The translations under genes were made by a program, and so were the position numbers. Below are positions 50,801 through 58,553 of a stretch of DNA of 64,000 nucleotides, piece after piece. The notes under the pieces are model-generated. The model was not told where the DNA came from, did not search any database, and saw only the letters and a list, made by a program, of their open reading frames with translations. Origin of the DNA: Owenia fusiformis (taxonomy: Eukaryota > Annelida > Polychaeta > Sabellida > Oweniidae); NCBI GenBank assembly GCA_903813345.2, contig CAIIXF020000003.1:4673815-4737814 (forward strand), written 5' to 3'. Numbering within the stretch: the first letter of the stretch is position 1; each line of letters starts with the position of its first letter.

Positions 50801-53800
50801 ATTACAAACAACATGTTCAACTTAACTTCTAATTTATTCAATATGATCTAAAATACATTATCTCCAAAAATATCCACGATATGATAATTCGATCCACAAA
50901 TTGAACAATATGAAATGATTAAGAGTGCAACAATTGTAGAAGGTGTTTAAATACTCCCAAATGAAAAAAATGTAACAATAAAAAAATAATAATGCACTAA
51001 TTCCTGGAATTTAGTTTACACTTTAGGTATTTCAGAACAAAGACATAACAGGAAATTATATGAGCCAAAAATATTCTAAAATGGATGAATAATGAATGTA
51101 CACATCAAGCACAGCACTAAAGAAGGATTACCATACCTTACCAGATGAATTGACGCCTTTTCATCGTACAAAGTAAAGGACGATGAGCACGCACATCAAG
51201 CACAAACCTAAAGGAGGATTACTATACCTTCCCGGATGAATGGACGCCTTTCTATAGAGCAAAGTAAAGGACGATGAGCACGCACATCAAGCACGAACCT
51301 AAAGGAGGATTACTATACCTTCCCGGATGAATGGACGCCTTTCAATAGGGCAAAGTAAAGGACGATGAACACGCACCTAAAGGAGGATTACTATACTTTC
51401 CCAGATGAATGGACGCCTTTCCATAGGGCAAAGTAAAGGACGATGAGCACGCATATCAAACACAAACCTAAAGGAGGATTACTATACCTTCCCAGATGAA
51501 TGGACGCCTTTTCATCGTGCAAAGTAAAGGACGATGAGCACGCACATCAAGCACAAACCTAAAGGAGGATTACTATACCTTCCCGGATGAATGGACGCCT
51601 TTCTATAGAGCAAAGTAAAGGACGATGAGCACGCACATCAAGCACGAACCTAAAGGAGGATTACTATACCTTCCCGGATGAATGGACGCCTTTCCATCGT
51701 GCAAAGTAAAGGACGATAAGCACGCATATCAAACACAAACCTAAAGGAGGATTACTATACCTTCCCAGATGAATGGACGCCTTTCCGCAGGGCAAAGTAA
51801 AGGACGATGAGCACGCACATCAAGCACGAACCTAAAGGAGGATTACTATACCTTCCCAGATGAATGGACGCCTTTCCGCAGGGCAAAGTAAAGGACGATG
51901 AGCACACACATCAAGCATGAACCTAAAGGAGGATTACTATACCTTCCCAGATGAATGGACGCCTTTCCGCAGGGCAAAGTAAAGGACGATGAGCACACAC
52001 ATCAAGCAGGAACCTAAAGGAGGATTACTATACCTTCCCAGATGAATGGACGCCTTTCCGCAGGGCAAAGTAAAGGACGATGAGCACGCACATCAAGCAC
52101 AAACCTAAAGGAGGATTACTATACCTTCCCAGATGAATGGACGCCTTTCCATCGTGCAAAGTAAAGGACGATGAGCACACACATCAAGCACAAACCTAAA
52201 GGAGGATTACTATACTTTCCCAGATGAATGGACGCCTTTCCATCGTGCAAAGTAAAGGACGATGAGCACACACATCAAGCACGAACCTAAAGGAGGATTA
52301 CTATACCTTCCCAGATGAATGGACGCCTTTCCGCAGGGCAAAGTAAAGAACGATGAACACACACATCAAGCACGAACCTAAAGAAGGATAACTATATCTT
52401 CCCAGATGAATGGACGCCTTTCCGCAGGGCAAAGAAAAGGACGATGAGCACGCACCTAAAGGAGGATTACTATACCTTCCCAGATGAATGGACGCCTTTC
52501 CGCAGGGCAAAGTAAAGGACGATGAACACGCACCTAAAGGAGGATAACTATACCTTCCCGGATGAATGGACGCCTTTCCGCAGGGCAAAGAAAAGGACGA
52601 TGAACACGCACCTAAAGGAGGATTACTATACCTTCCCAGATGAATGGACGCCTTTCCGCAGGGCAAAGTAAAGGACGATGAGCACACACATCAAGCACGA
52701 ACCTAAAGGAGGATTACTATACTTTCCAAGATGAATGGACGCCTTTTCATCGTACAAAGTAAAGGACGATGAGCACACACATCAAGCACGAACCTAAAGG
52801 AGGATTACTATACTTTCCCAGATGAATGGACGCCTTTTCATCGTGCAAAGTAAAGGACGATGAGCACACACATCAAGCACGAACCTAAAGGAGGATTACT
52901 ATACCTTCCCAGATGAATGGACGCCCTTCCATAGGGCAAAGTAAAGGACGATGAACACACACATCAAGCACAGCACTAACTGCCACCTCGGGGCACCAAG
53001 ATCATCTACGCCAGTACTTTTGTGGAGCTGAAGAACACCTCTTCTGAAAATGAAAAATGAATATATTTTAAAATATTTAAATAGTATAAATCAATATATA
53101 TCATGGACATTCATTGAATCAATTTATACTAGTATGGTTATTTAATCATTTAATTTACAATAAATACACAGGTTCTCATAGATTTGTAGTACTGGGAACT
53201 CCACGAAATAGTATAAATTCTAAGAAAAGTGACTTGAGCTAAATATTTTATGGATATATCAATGCACTCCATTAATGAAATGTTTTTAACTTACAAACAT
53301 TGCAAAATTATTAACATCAGATTACTAAAAGCAATATATTCCCAAGTAGTCCTTCGCCGGAGAATTGAATTGTTACCGTTGGATGTATGATTTATGGAAC
53401 AGAATATATTTAGTTATTCATTTTTTAGATTCTAGTTCTCGTAAGATATGATAATGGTATGAAATATTTCCCTTTGGGCGCACGTATATTATACGATTTA
53501 GCCCAGAAAAATCGTTAAATTTTATTCTAACATTTCTCCTTTCATATTTTGAAAGGGATCTAGATAAAAAGGATAACATTGAAGAATAAAATAAGAGAAT
53601 GCCAATGTTCACAAATATCATGTTTCTAAAAGATTGTAATCTATACTTTAACTTCTGTTTTTGTTTATTGTTGTTCTAGAATATATTTATACAGTATAGT
53701 TTTTGATCTACATACTCAAAGTATTCGGTGGCACTAGAAGACCCATTCAGGGTTGCGTTCGGACTAGAAGTAGTAAGGTTAGTAATGTTACGAGGATTCG

Positions 53801-55427
53801 TAAAACATCGGGCTGAATTGAAGTCATTGTCGCAGCCTGTCCAAGGAAGAGTGCTTGTGAATGAGGAAAACAGAAAATAGAACGCCCATGCGATAATGAC
53901 GTTGTAGTACAATGCCACTAAATATGAAATGAGCACTACAGCACATCCCGCACCTGAAACGAAAAATTGAAAGATTTTAATTTTAAAATGAGTTCACAAT
54001 TTCATGGGGCATGGGGCTTTCATATTATTTAATAATCATAAATGTTATTCAAAACAATCATCTTCTAAAAGTTGTACGAAATGCATTAAGCTGCTTGATT
54101 AAACCAGTTAAAGCACGTGCGGAGCTCGTTGAGTCAACGGCCCTGTACCACCTCGTATGGGCCTCGTTACGAGTCTCGTAATTGTAATTTTCGAGCCTCG
54201 GAAGAACTTGTAATTACAAGGCCCGTAATAGCTCGTAGTTTTCGACCCCGTACTTGACCGTTCGGTGCCTGTGACGAGCCCCGTAATAAATCGTAAATTT
54301 GATCCCCGTACTTGCTTGTACGGTGGTTGTTACGAGGCCCGTAATAGTTCGTAATTGTCGAGCCTTGTAATTGCTTGTGCGATGCCCGTAAGAAGGCCCG
54401 CAACACTGGCTTGTAATTGTCGAGCCTGGTAATTGCCTGTTCGATGCCCGTAAGAAGGCCCGTAATGGCTCGTAATTTTCGGGCACTGTACTTGCCCGTA
54501 TGGGGCTCGTAATGAGAACTCGCTACCGAAACAAATTGAAATGTGATGTAGATAAATATTTTTATCGAATGTATATGAAAAATGCTTGAATTGATCAAAA
54601 ATAAATAGCAAATTGTAACAAACAGATACGTGAGTGATATAGCATGACATAAAGTATTTTATTGTGCTGTAAAAGTGTCCAATAACCGGCCTTGTACGAG
54701 CCTCGAAACTACGAACCTCGTACATGCTCGCAGGGACCTAAAAAAACAATTACGAGCATTATACGAGCTAGTGCGGGCTTCAAAAACGAGTTCCCACGAG
54801 CCCGTACGAGGATCGAGCTCCTTTTTGCCCGGAATGACTCGTAATTCTCGAGGCTCGTACGAGGTCGTACGGGCTCGATGTAATTTGCATGTGTAATGGC
54901 TAGGGTGGCTAAGTCTTGTTCATCTGGATTTGGATTACCTATGACATGATAACATTTTCTGCGAAGTTTTACTACCCAACTCCAATGGGAAATTTGCCCA
55001 CAGGGCCTTTAAAAATGACGCAGTTTTGCGTTCTTCGCTGTTTTACTATGTTTTTACCACTTTTAAACAGTGCTTGTAACCTTTCATATATATATACCCT
55101 AATCACGAGTTACCATAGTAACCATATTTTTTATCAAAGTTGAAAATAGTCAACTAAATTTGGCAATCTTTTTCTAGACTGTATTTTATTCCTCCTGTAA
55201 ATCTGAACGAAAGGGGCACACAACTCATAGTTCGAGAGCGATTTCCTCAGATTTTATGGATCGACCTTGTACATCAGATTCATTAAAATATTTACCTTTA
55301 AATAATGGAACTATCTTCCAAACACTTATTGCCCCTTCCCTGTGGAACTGGCCGAGACTCAACTCCATCATGAACATGGGAAGGGCGCCAAACACCAGCA
55401 TGAGGAAATATGGAATGAGAAATGCAC
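29712..55427 (-). CDS. SLC6A3-like: SLC6 monoamine (dopamine-type) transporter, 12 exons, 5' incomplete
   Basis: Exons in transcript order: 55427-55296, 53953-53716, 53043-52905, 48551-48417, 44567-44464, 42624-42500, 41006-40894, 39632-39492, 39313-39214, 30932-30832, 30124-29945, 29819-29712. All are GT-AG and phase-consistent, giving 537 residues plus stop from TM2 onward. SLC6 proteins are 12-TM plasma-membrane symporters driven by Na+ and Cl-. DAT/NET-type signatures include [17 protein letters not shown] (TM3), [36 protein letters not shown] (TM8), [15 protein letters not shown] (TM9) and [10 protein letters not shown]. The second extracellular loop has a cysteine pair and four N-glycosylation sequons (NIT, NLT, NAT, NGS). 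TM1, with the amine-binding aspartate expected in this family, was not found, so substrate (dopamine, octopamine or noradrenaline) is inferred. Six exon edges carry tandem arrays. Confidence 0.9.
29945..30124 (-). CDS. SLC6A3-like: SLC6 exon: TM11-TM12
   Basis: Acceptor ttcgtttgcag, donor gtaagt, 60 codons, phase 0. Encodes [10 protein letters not shown], then [17 protein letters not shown] and the TPGTWRE end of TM12. Confidence 0.93.
30832..30932 (-). CDS. SLC6A3-like: SLC6 exon: TM9-TM10 linker
   Basis: Acceptor tttcttttcag, donor gtaagt. Phase 1 start completes Gly with exon 39313-39214. Encodes [20 protein letters not shown] and [13 protein letters not shown]. Confidence 0.93.
30960..31720. 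repeat. Degenerate intronic repeat, part 1
   Basis: Variants of actttaaaagtgccaagaaa, atcaccaaatagcat and cttctagagggag recur roughly every 100-170 bp. The same motifs reappear at about 34660-34790 and 35830-36160. Confidence 0.6.
31723..32400 (+). other. Possible decayed coding relic
   Basis: A 57-codon frame from 31723 (start [20 protein letters not shown]) and a second open stretch near 31975-32140 look codon-like, but stops interrupt them and I recognise no family. It directly precedes the reverse-transcriptase relic on the same strand and may belong to the same or another mobile element. Confidence 0.25.
32715..33775 (+). pseudogene. Reverse-transcriptase relic (Penelope-like or related retroelement)
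   Basis: Several frames on the + strand, antisense to the transporter, spell consecutive parts of one reverse transcriptase. In order these are [48 protein letters not shown], the IDDLLSL catalytic box, and a tail ending near LLGQGYTC. The first part (32715-33000) has stops and frame changes. A shift in a (TA)n run at about 33360-33377 splits the catalytic box from the preceding frame. The element is dead. Assignment to the Penelope-like class is a judgement from motif style. Confidence 0.7.
34795..35790 (+). mobile_element. Mariner-like element, decayed and internally deleted
   Basis: The left end includes gttcaataagttcc, typical of mariner ends. Long inverted arms include aaaagggtatgcgggg (34962-34977) and its inverse ccccgcataccctttt (35655-35670), and a distal pair cacagtatgtgt / cacatactgtg. 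Between them, 35210-35620 encodes the C-terminal part of a mariner transposase with in-frame stops. Confidence 0.7.
35210..35620 (+). pseudogene. Mariner transposase fragment
   Basis: Translation shows [10 protein letters not shown] (second catalytic aspartate region), [11 protein letters not shown] (third aspartate region of the DD34D triad), [16 protein letters not shown] and a C-terminal WVQRQRLCI. In-frame stops occur after the HQDN segment and later. The N-terminal DNA-binding half is missing. Confidence 0.8.
35830..36160. repeat. Degenerate intronic repeat, part 2
   Basis: Motifs ttctagagggag, actttaaaagtgccaaga and atcaaatagc match the block at 30960-31720. The mariner and retroelement relics lie between the two blocks. 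Confidence 0.6.
36405..39213 (-). repeat. 66-bp array, about 43 units, seeded by the SLC6 TM9 exon donor
   Basis: Each unit holds the last 40-odd bases of exon 39313-39214 (ending TGGTTCTATG), the donor GTGAGT and about 25 intron bases. Most units read TGATTCTATG where the exon reads TGGTTCTATG, so a TGA stop is fixed in most of the array. A minority (catagaacc on + strand) keep TGG. Each unit also carries TTTGCAG, an acceptor-like string, before TTCTTGCCC. Confidence 0.95.
39214..39313 (-). CDS. SLC6A3-like: SLC6 exon: TM9
   Basis: Acceptor tttttcttccag, donor GTGAGT. Encodes [20 protein letters not shown] to AVSWFYG; phase 0 start, phase 1 end. Its last bases seed the 66-bp array. Confidence 0.93.
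39492..39632 (-). CDS. SLC6A3-like: SLC6 exon: TM8 end, loop and TM9 approach
   Basis: Acceptor cactgatttcag, donor gtaagt, 47 codons, phase 0. Encodes [20 protein letters not shown] and [20 protein letters not shown]. Confidence 0.93.
39863..40628. mobile_element. Foldback MITE, 766 bp, with 9-bp target duplication
   Basis: Perfect ends GGCTTTGTATAAAAAACCTC and the inverse are flanked by GTTAAAAAC on both sides (39854-39862 and 40629-40637). Arms of about 370 bp mirror each other almost throughout, including tcgggcagtcttac / taagactgcccga. A 9-bp duplication is typical of Mutator-like elements. No transposase present. Confidence 0.88.
40894..41006 (-). CDS. SLC6A3-like: SLC6 exon: TM7-TM8
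   Basis: Acceptor ttaaattgcag, donor gtaagt. Phase 1 start completes Gly; phase 0 end. Encodes [20 protein letters not shown] and [11 protein letters not shown], with the Na+-site Asp-Ser pair. Confidence 0.94.
41007..42240 (-). repeat. About 63-bp array seeded by the acceptor of exon 41006-40894
   Basis: Units contain aaattgcag followed by the exon's first bases GTCCTGGTTTGGTGTTTATT, then intron-like sequence with ataaatcgtataaaatactt. Thirteen copies precede the true acceptor; two lie next to it and eleven at about 41560-42240. The gap 41160-41545 is unrelated sequence. Several units lose the exon match (ccttcaattt, cccgcaattc on + strand). Confidence 0.9.
42500..42624 (-). CDS. SLC6A3-like: SLC6 exon: TM7
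   Basis: Acceptor catattttag, donor gtaaga. Phase 2 start completes Arg. Encodes [20 protein letters not shown] and [22 protein letters not shown] holds the asparagine expected to take part in Na+/Cl- binding in the family. Confidence 0.93.
42625..43190 (-). repeat. About 32-bp array seeded by the acceptor of exon 42624-42500
   Basis: On the + strand, units read caatgcaatccttacaatat plus ggcaatatca with many variants. This is the exon start GGATTGCATTGTGA joined to the AG-containing intron end. About 17-18 diverged copies. Confidence 0.85.
43190..44463 (-). repeat. 64/65-bp array seeded by the donor of exon 44567-44464
   Basis: One unit type is the exon end (ATTGCATACG...ACTGTTATAG) plus gtaaatacaaatatgtcc. 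A second type of 65 bp, with ctaaaggtaggaggcaaac and tatatcgacctaagacat on the + strand, shares only the gtaaatacaaatatgtc part and alternates with the first. Every unit ends in the donor-like GTAAATAC. An inserted foldback (about 43697-44003) splits it. Confidence 0.92.
43697..44003. mobile_element. Small foldback element inside the array
   Basis: The right half pairs gttattgaatgatttgaag with cttcaaatcattcaataac. The left half pairs tgtattgctactgagattgt with acaatctcagtagcaataca. It interrupts the 64/65-bp array and is absent from other units, so it is a later insertion. Confidence 0.75.
44464..44567 (-). CDS. SLC6A3-like: SLC6 exon: TM6
   Basis: Acceptor ttactttaag, donor gtaaac. Phase 0 start, phase 2 end. 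Encodes [20 protein letters not shown] and [14 protein letters not shown], the unwound TM6 segment that lines the substrate and ion sites. The residue after GFGV is His, where leucine is usual in the family as I know it. Confidence 0.94.
44830..45556. mobile_element. Foldback element, about 725 bp
   Basis: Ends aggcggcacct and its imperfect inverse aggtggcgctact. Mirrored interior pairs include aattttaattttgttcat / atgaacaaaattaaaattt and atatccaacag / ctgttggatat. Target duplication unclear. Confidence 0.7.
45557..47000. other. SLC6 intron sequence without identified exon
   Basis: A minus-strand ORF at 46196-46453 ends in an acidic stretch ([20 protein letters not shown]). It lies between two transporter exons that join in phase without it, so I treat it as chance or a relic. 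Confidence 0.35.
47000..47560. repeat. Two diverged direct copies, about 320 bp apart
   Basis: Shared strings: ataggctgagata, atgctacaaaatgc, tttgatatttgaaa and gggtc(t/a)gctttaagaat. It may be a decayed two-copy tandem or transposon relic. Confidence 0.55.
47560..48416. other. SLC6 intron next to the TM5 exon
   Basis: No repeat or exon identified. It ends at the donor of exon 48551-48417. Confidence 0.4.
48417..48551 (-). CDS. SLC6A3-like: SLC6 exon: TM5 and following loop
   Basis: Acceptor ttatccacag, donor gtaagt, 45 codons, phase 0. Encodes [20 protein letters not shown], then [13 protein letters not shown] and RLGDPN. Its 5' part seeds the 124-bp array. Confidence 0.94.
48552..49830 (-). 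repeat. 124-bp array, about 10 units, seeded by the acceptor of exon 48551-48417
   Basis: Each unit comprises about 25 intron bases with the acceptor ttatccacag and about 99 bases of the exon, from GTAGTATGGG to ATTCTGTAC. Units differ by a few substitutions. 124 is not divisible by three, so read-through would shift frame. All units keep a usable AG; the true exon is the copy nearest the downstream end. Confidence 0.95.
49850..50470 (-). repeat. Older, decayed array related to the 52905 donor array, about 6 units
   Basis: Units of about 88 bp contain gaatggacgcctttacag, gggcaaagtaaaggatgg and gaacacacacacaatata. They match the TM4 exon end (aatggacgcctttcc, gggcaaagtaaaggacgatg) but have lost the donor region (tatatgacagagg or tataacataag in place of ctataccttccc). 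Confidence 0.85.
50503..50600 (-). repeat. tRNA-derived SINE-like head, copy 1
   Basis: On the minus strand, gctaggcgattgggcgcc, accacgaggttgcgagttcg and atgcgcgtgt resemble a tRNA anticodon-to-T-loop region with a B box (GAGTTCGAT). A second copy starts with the same aaatgaataaacacaa at 50700. Confidence 0.6.
50700..50766 (-). repeat. tRNA-derived SINE-like head, copy 2 (partial)
   Basis: Repeats aatgaataaacacaaggag and the B-box region cgaactcgcaacctcgtgg, and ends at ggcgcccaatcg. Probably a truncated duplicate of copy 1. Confidence 0.55.
50770..51090. other. Unique spacer between old and young arrays
   Basis: AT-rich with no coding signal. Confidence 0.4.
51090..52904 (-). repeat. 91/76-bp array, about 21 units, seeded by the TM4 exon donor
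   Basis: Each unit is the last 55-65 bases of exon 53043-52905 (CATCGTCCTTTACTTTGCCC ... TCATCTGGGAAG) plus donor GTATAG and taatcctcctttaggtt. Long units keep extra exon sequence (gcacacacatcaagcac on + strand); short ones lack 15 bases. Nearly all keep the donor GT. Confidence 0.95.
52905..53043 (-). CDS. SLC6A3-like: SLC6 exon: end of second extracellular loop and TM4
   Basis: Acceptor cattttcag, donor gtatag. Phase 2 start completes Glu, then [20 protein letters not shown] and [20 protein letters not shown]. Phase 0 end at GK. Confidence 0.93.
53716..53953 (-). CDS. SLC6A3-like: SLC6 exon: TM3 and glycosylated second loop
   Basis: Acceptor cgtttcag, donor gtatgt. Phase 1 start, phase 2 end. 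Encodes [20 protein letters not shown] and [11 protein letters not shown], then a loop with C-x8-C and sequons NIT, NLT, NAT and NGS, ending EYF. Confidence 0.94.
54110..54880. repeat. CpG-rich degenerate repeat in SLC6 intron
   Basis: Short motifs such as cgtaattgtcgagcc, gatgcccgtaagaaggcccg, cgtaatggctcgtaa and cgagcctcg recur in a CpG-rich block, interrupted by AT-rich 54530-54680. Many are self-complementary (ctcgag, gtacgag...ctcgtac). Probably a transposon with subterminal repeats; family not assigned. Confidence 0.6.
55296..55427 (-). CDS. SLC6A3-like: SLC6 exon: TM2 (first exon found)
   Basis: Acceptor tttttacttgcag, donor gtaaat. Phase 2 start (GT completes a Gly), phase 1 end. Encodes [20 protein letters not shown], then [20 protein letters not shown]. 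At least one upstream exon with TM1 is required. Confidence 0.93.
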
Positions 55428-56380
55428 CTGCAAGTAAAAAAATGGTGGTATCATCATAATTCTGTTACTACAGTGCTCATGAAATGCATTAACATGCAAA
55501 AAGCAAAGATATTCTTTAAGTAATTTAAAAACACGTTTTTTCTCAAATTCGAGAAGAGATCGCGTTTCATAAATTCTTGGCGATTGACTGTTTTTTCTTT
55601 AAAAAATTATAACATAGTCGATGGCGAAATGAAGCATATTGGAAAGAAAATTCAATAAACAGGATCTTAAGAGGTTCTGGACAAATCATTTGATTCTGGA
55701 CTTGTCATATTTTTTTTTCAACGAAATCACATCCAAGGGTTGAATTTTTATTAGCTATTTAGAGAGTGAGTCCTGCCTAGTATTAATTTCAATAAAAAAA
55801 GTTAAAATAGAACCCTATTTGAGAGTCAATCTAATACTTACATTACATTGATAAATTAAGGCAAATCCTGTTTAAAGTGCATTTTTTATGAAATATTATC
55901 CAGCAAGTATTTAGATGAAACGGCCTTATTTAAATACAAATCATAACATGATGATATTTTTCATGAAACATTTTTCATTTTTAATTTAGGTAAAAACCCT
56001 TACATGATGATGTGTTTTCATAACTTCTGTCATAAAATGCCATCAAGGGGTGAAGATAAAATGATCGAATTTAAGTGATTTAAGGATCACGAGAATATGT
56101 TTTCTTGGACATTTTCTATGAAATCCCATCCAATGGTCAAGGTAAAATTTTGATTTTGATTTGGTATTAGGTCACGTGTTCCAAAGATCCATATAAGGCC
56201 CATAGAACCATATAGGAACGTCATTTTAAATGTCACGTGATAGATCCATATAAGGCTTTTAGAACCATGTCGGGAAAGATGAGGGGAAGCCCCTGACACC
56301 TGTTTCACGATTTTATCCGAACGTTGTTCGGATCATTTCGGTTTTTATGCACTTCATTATTGTACCAAAGTTTGCCGATT
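55428..56380. other. Upstream intron of the transporter
   Basis: No TM1 exon seen. AT-rich, with short repeated phrases around gatccatataaggc (56188 and 56243). Confidence 0.4.
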
Positions 56381-56384
56381 CGAT

Positions 56385-56750
56385 TCGTCGTATTTCGGAA
56401 TCCTGGTGACAATTTTATACTCCATTTGGAGTATTTTTGATCTACTTCTTATGACGAAAATTCCCGAACCTTGTTAGGATTAATCCGGATTTTCTGACCT
56501 ACTTTATCTTCCGAGATTTCACGAGTTAACATTCGTCTCATTTCGGAATCCTGGTGACAATTTTATACTCCATTGGAGTATTTTTGATCTACTTCTTATG
56601 ACGAAAATTCCCGAACCTAGTTCGGATTAAACCGGATTTTCTGACCTACCTTATCTACCGAGATTTAACGAGTTACATTCGTCTCATTTCGGAATCCTGG
56701 TGACAATTTTATACTCCATTGGAGTATTTTTGATCTACTTTTTCTGGATT
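56385..56750. repeat. Three direct repeats, about 150-160 bp
   Basis: tttcggaatcctggtgacaa, ttttatactccattggagta and tttttgatctacttcttatg recur three times with aattcccgaacc and ccggattttctgaccta between them. The last copy is shortened. Confidence 0.8.
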
Positions 56751-56774
56751 TTGCCCTACTTCTTATATCTTGAC

Positions 56775-56880
56775 AACAAGCAAATCAAAAAGTTCGACAT
56801 GAACGGGTCTCGATCAACTAACTTAGAGCGTGGGAGCCAGGCACGCTAACCATGAGGCCAACGTGCTACCGATATGAAAG
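56775..56880 (-). repeat. tRNA-like SINE head
   Basis: On the minus strand the order ggtagcacgttggcctcatg, gttagcgtgcctggctcc, then gttgatcgagacccg resembles tRNA A-box, anticodon and B-box regions. A second, oppositely oriented tRNA-like B box (gtggttcgtatccctcc) lies at about 57018-57034. Confidence 0.5.
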
Positions 56881-57189
56881 AACAAAAGTATTATATATTT
56901 ATACCGAGCGTCAATTCAAAATGATCCTCACTTTTGACTCCACTTAAATACGACTCGTCAGATGTATCCAGAATAGGTGAACGCCTATGGCGCTAGTGAA
57001 TAACCAAGTCCCAGGTGAGTGGTTCGTATCCCTCCGTGATATACTATTTTTGTTTTATTAAATACGACAGAAAGGAGCAAGGTGTAGTTTGAAAACAAGA
57101 CGTTAGTTTGTTTCAAAACAGTTTGGAAACATTAAACTCTGATAATTTAAGATTTTCCACTCCTGAAGGGCCTCTAGATCTATGAAATT

Positions 57190-57920
57190 CATTAATCCAC
57201 TCAGTAAAAATACGATTTCTCTGCAACCTGATGTCCAATCAAGATCATTCAAATATATATGTGTTCCTGACACGTTTGGGCGTCCGGGAATAGCAAGGTC
57301 TACACAAAGTTTGCACGCGAAATTGACGTAATTCATGACTGAAATCAGGAAGACAAAATTTGAGATTCACAAACAAAATTGCTTGTGAAAACTATTTACA
57401 AAAGTGTTCCAGAGACTCTAATCTACTTGGCTAAGATTTTATTTGAAGATACATTGCCTTATTAAGCAGGTAGAGGGGCATACAGAATACGGAAGCAAAT
57501 GCTATGTTGAAAATTTTCAATTTTTTCAATTTGAACCTGTTATTACAATGTTTTATATGGGGATTATATGTACTTTACTTGTTTACATGAACGTAAATCA
57601 TTACATGAAATCTGCAATCTTCCGGGTTTAATCTGGGTTTGTATTGTCTTATTGGGGCTTTTCGACTTTAAAACAAACCCTACCTAAATGGATTGTGTCT
57701 CGGGAACGTTTTTGTAAATAGTTATAAACAATTCTGAAAGAATATCACATATTTTTGTCTTCCCGATTTCAGTCATGAATTACGTCAATGTTTCGTGCAA
57801 ACATTGGGTAGACGTTGTCATAACCGGATGCCAGAACGTGTCAGGAACATATAGATACTCGAATGATGTTGATTGAACATCAGGGTGCAGAGAAATCGTA
57901 ATTTTACTGAGTGGCTTCAC
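57190..57920. mobile_element. Foldback element, about 730 bp
   Basis: Mirrored pairs: ccactcagtaaaaatacgat / gtaattttactgagtgg, ttctctgca / tgcagagaa, tgacgtaattcatgactgaa / ttcagtcatgaattacgtca. Exact ends and target duplication are not clear. Confidence 0.7.
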
Positions 57921-58361
57921 GAAAAAATAAGCAGCACTCCAGGCCACCTTAAATACAACTCGTCAGTTGTATCCAGTTGGAATCCCAGCGTATTTTTATT
58001 TTTTTTTAAATTATATGGTTGTGCTTTGATTTTACGCTGAAAACATTTATAACTACGTCAACTTTATATTAAAACATTTATTATCTTTTCAGTTGTATTA
58101 AAATGTAAAATATGATATATGTCAGCTTATTGCTTTCTGGGGAACAGTCAAGGTTTAAATTTGGTACAATGAATCGGACACTCATGTAAATCGACATGGT
58201 TATAACATTGAGCTCAATGCAGTAAATTAGTTATTTCTATGAATCACAGCGGGATTGGTTTCATTTTATATGATTGCCAACTCTGGCGGTATTTTTGTAA
58301 ATGCTTTTGACCGCGGTAAATGTGAAACTGATACAGTTGTGTATTATTCAATTGTTTTATG

Positions 58362-58477
58362 TCTTGGTCACATTTGCTCCGATTTTCACTACAGCGCCCG
58401 GCCGATTGAGTATTGTGTTCAGAAATGTATTCAATTTTGAACAAAATACTCGCAGCAAATGTGATCCAGGCATTACA
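58362..58477. repeat. Dispersed hairpin repeat family, copy 3
   Basis: Starts cttggtcacatttgctccg, includes gccgattgagtattgtgttc and gaacaaaatactc, and ends gcaaatgtgatccaggcat. Its two ends are inverted versions of each other, the clearest of the three copies. Confidence 0.75.
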
Positions 58478-58553
58478 CAGCGGTATTTCGAACATACTAT
58501 TGTTGCATAACCACGACCCAGCCAACTTTAAAATCATACTCCTTATTTAAATC

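Noticed and set aside
52301-52687. 128-codon minus-strand repeat ORF
   Set aside because: Copies of the TM4 exon edge read through donors in a different frame ([12 protein letters not shown]); not the transporter frame.
57103-57336. 77-codon minus-strand ORF as candidate TM1 exon
   Set aside because: No NVWRFPY-type motif, and it lies within a foldback element.
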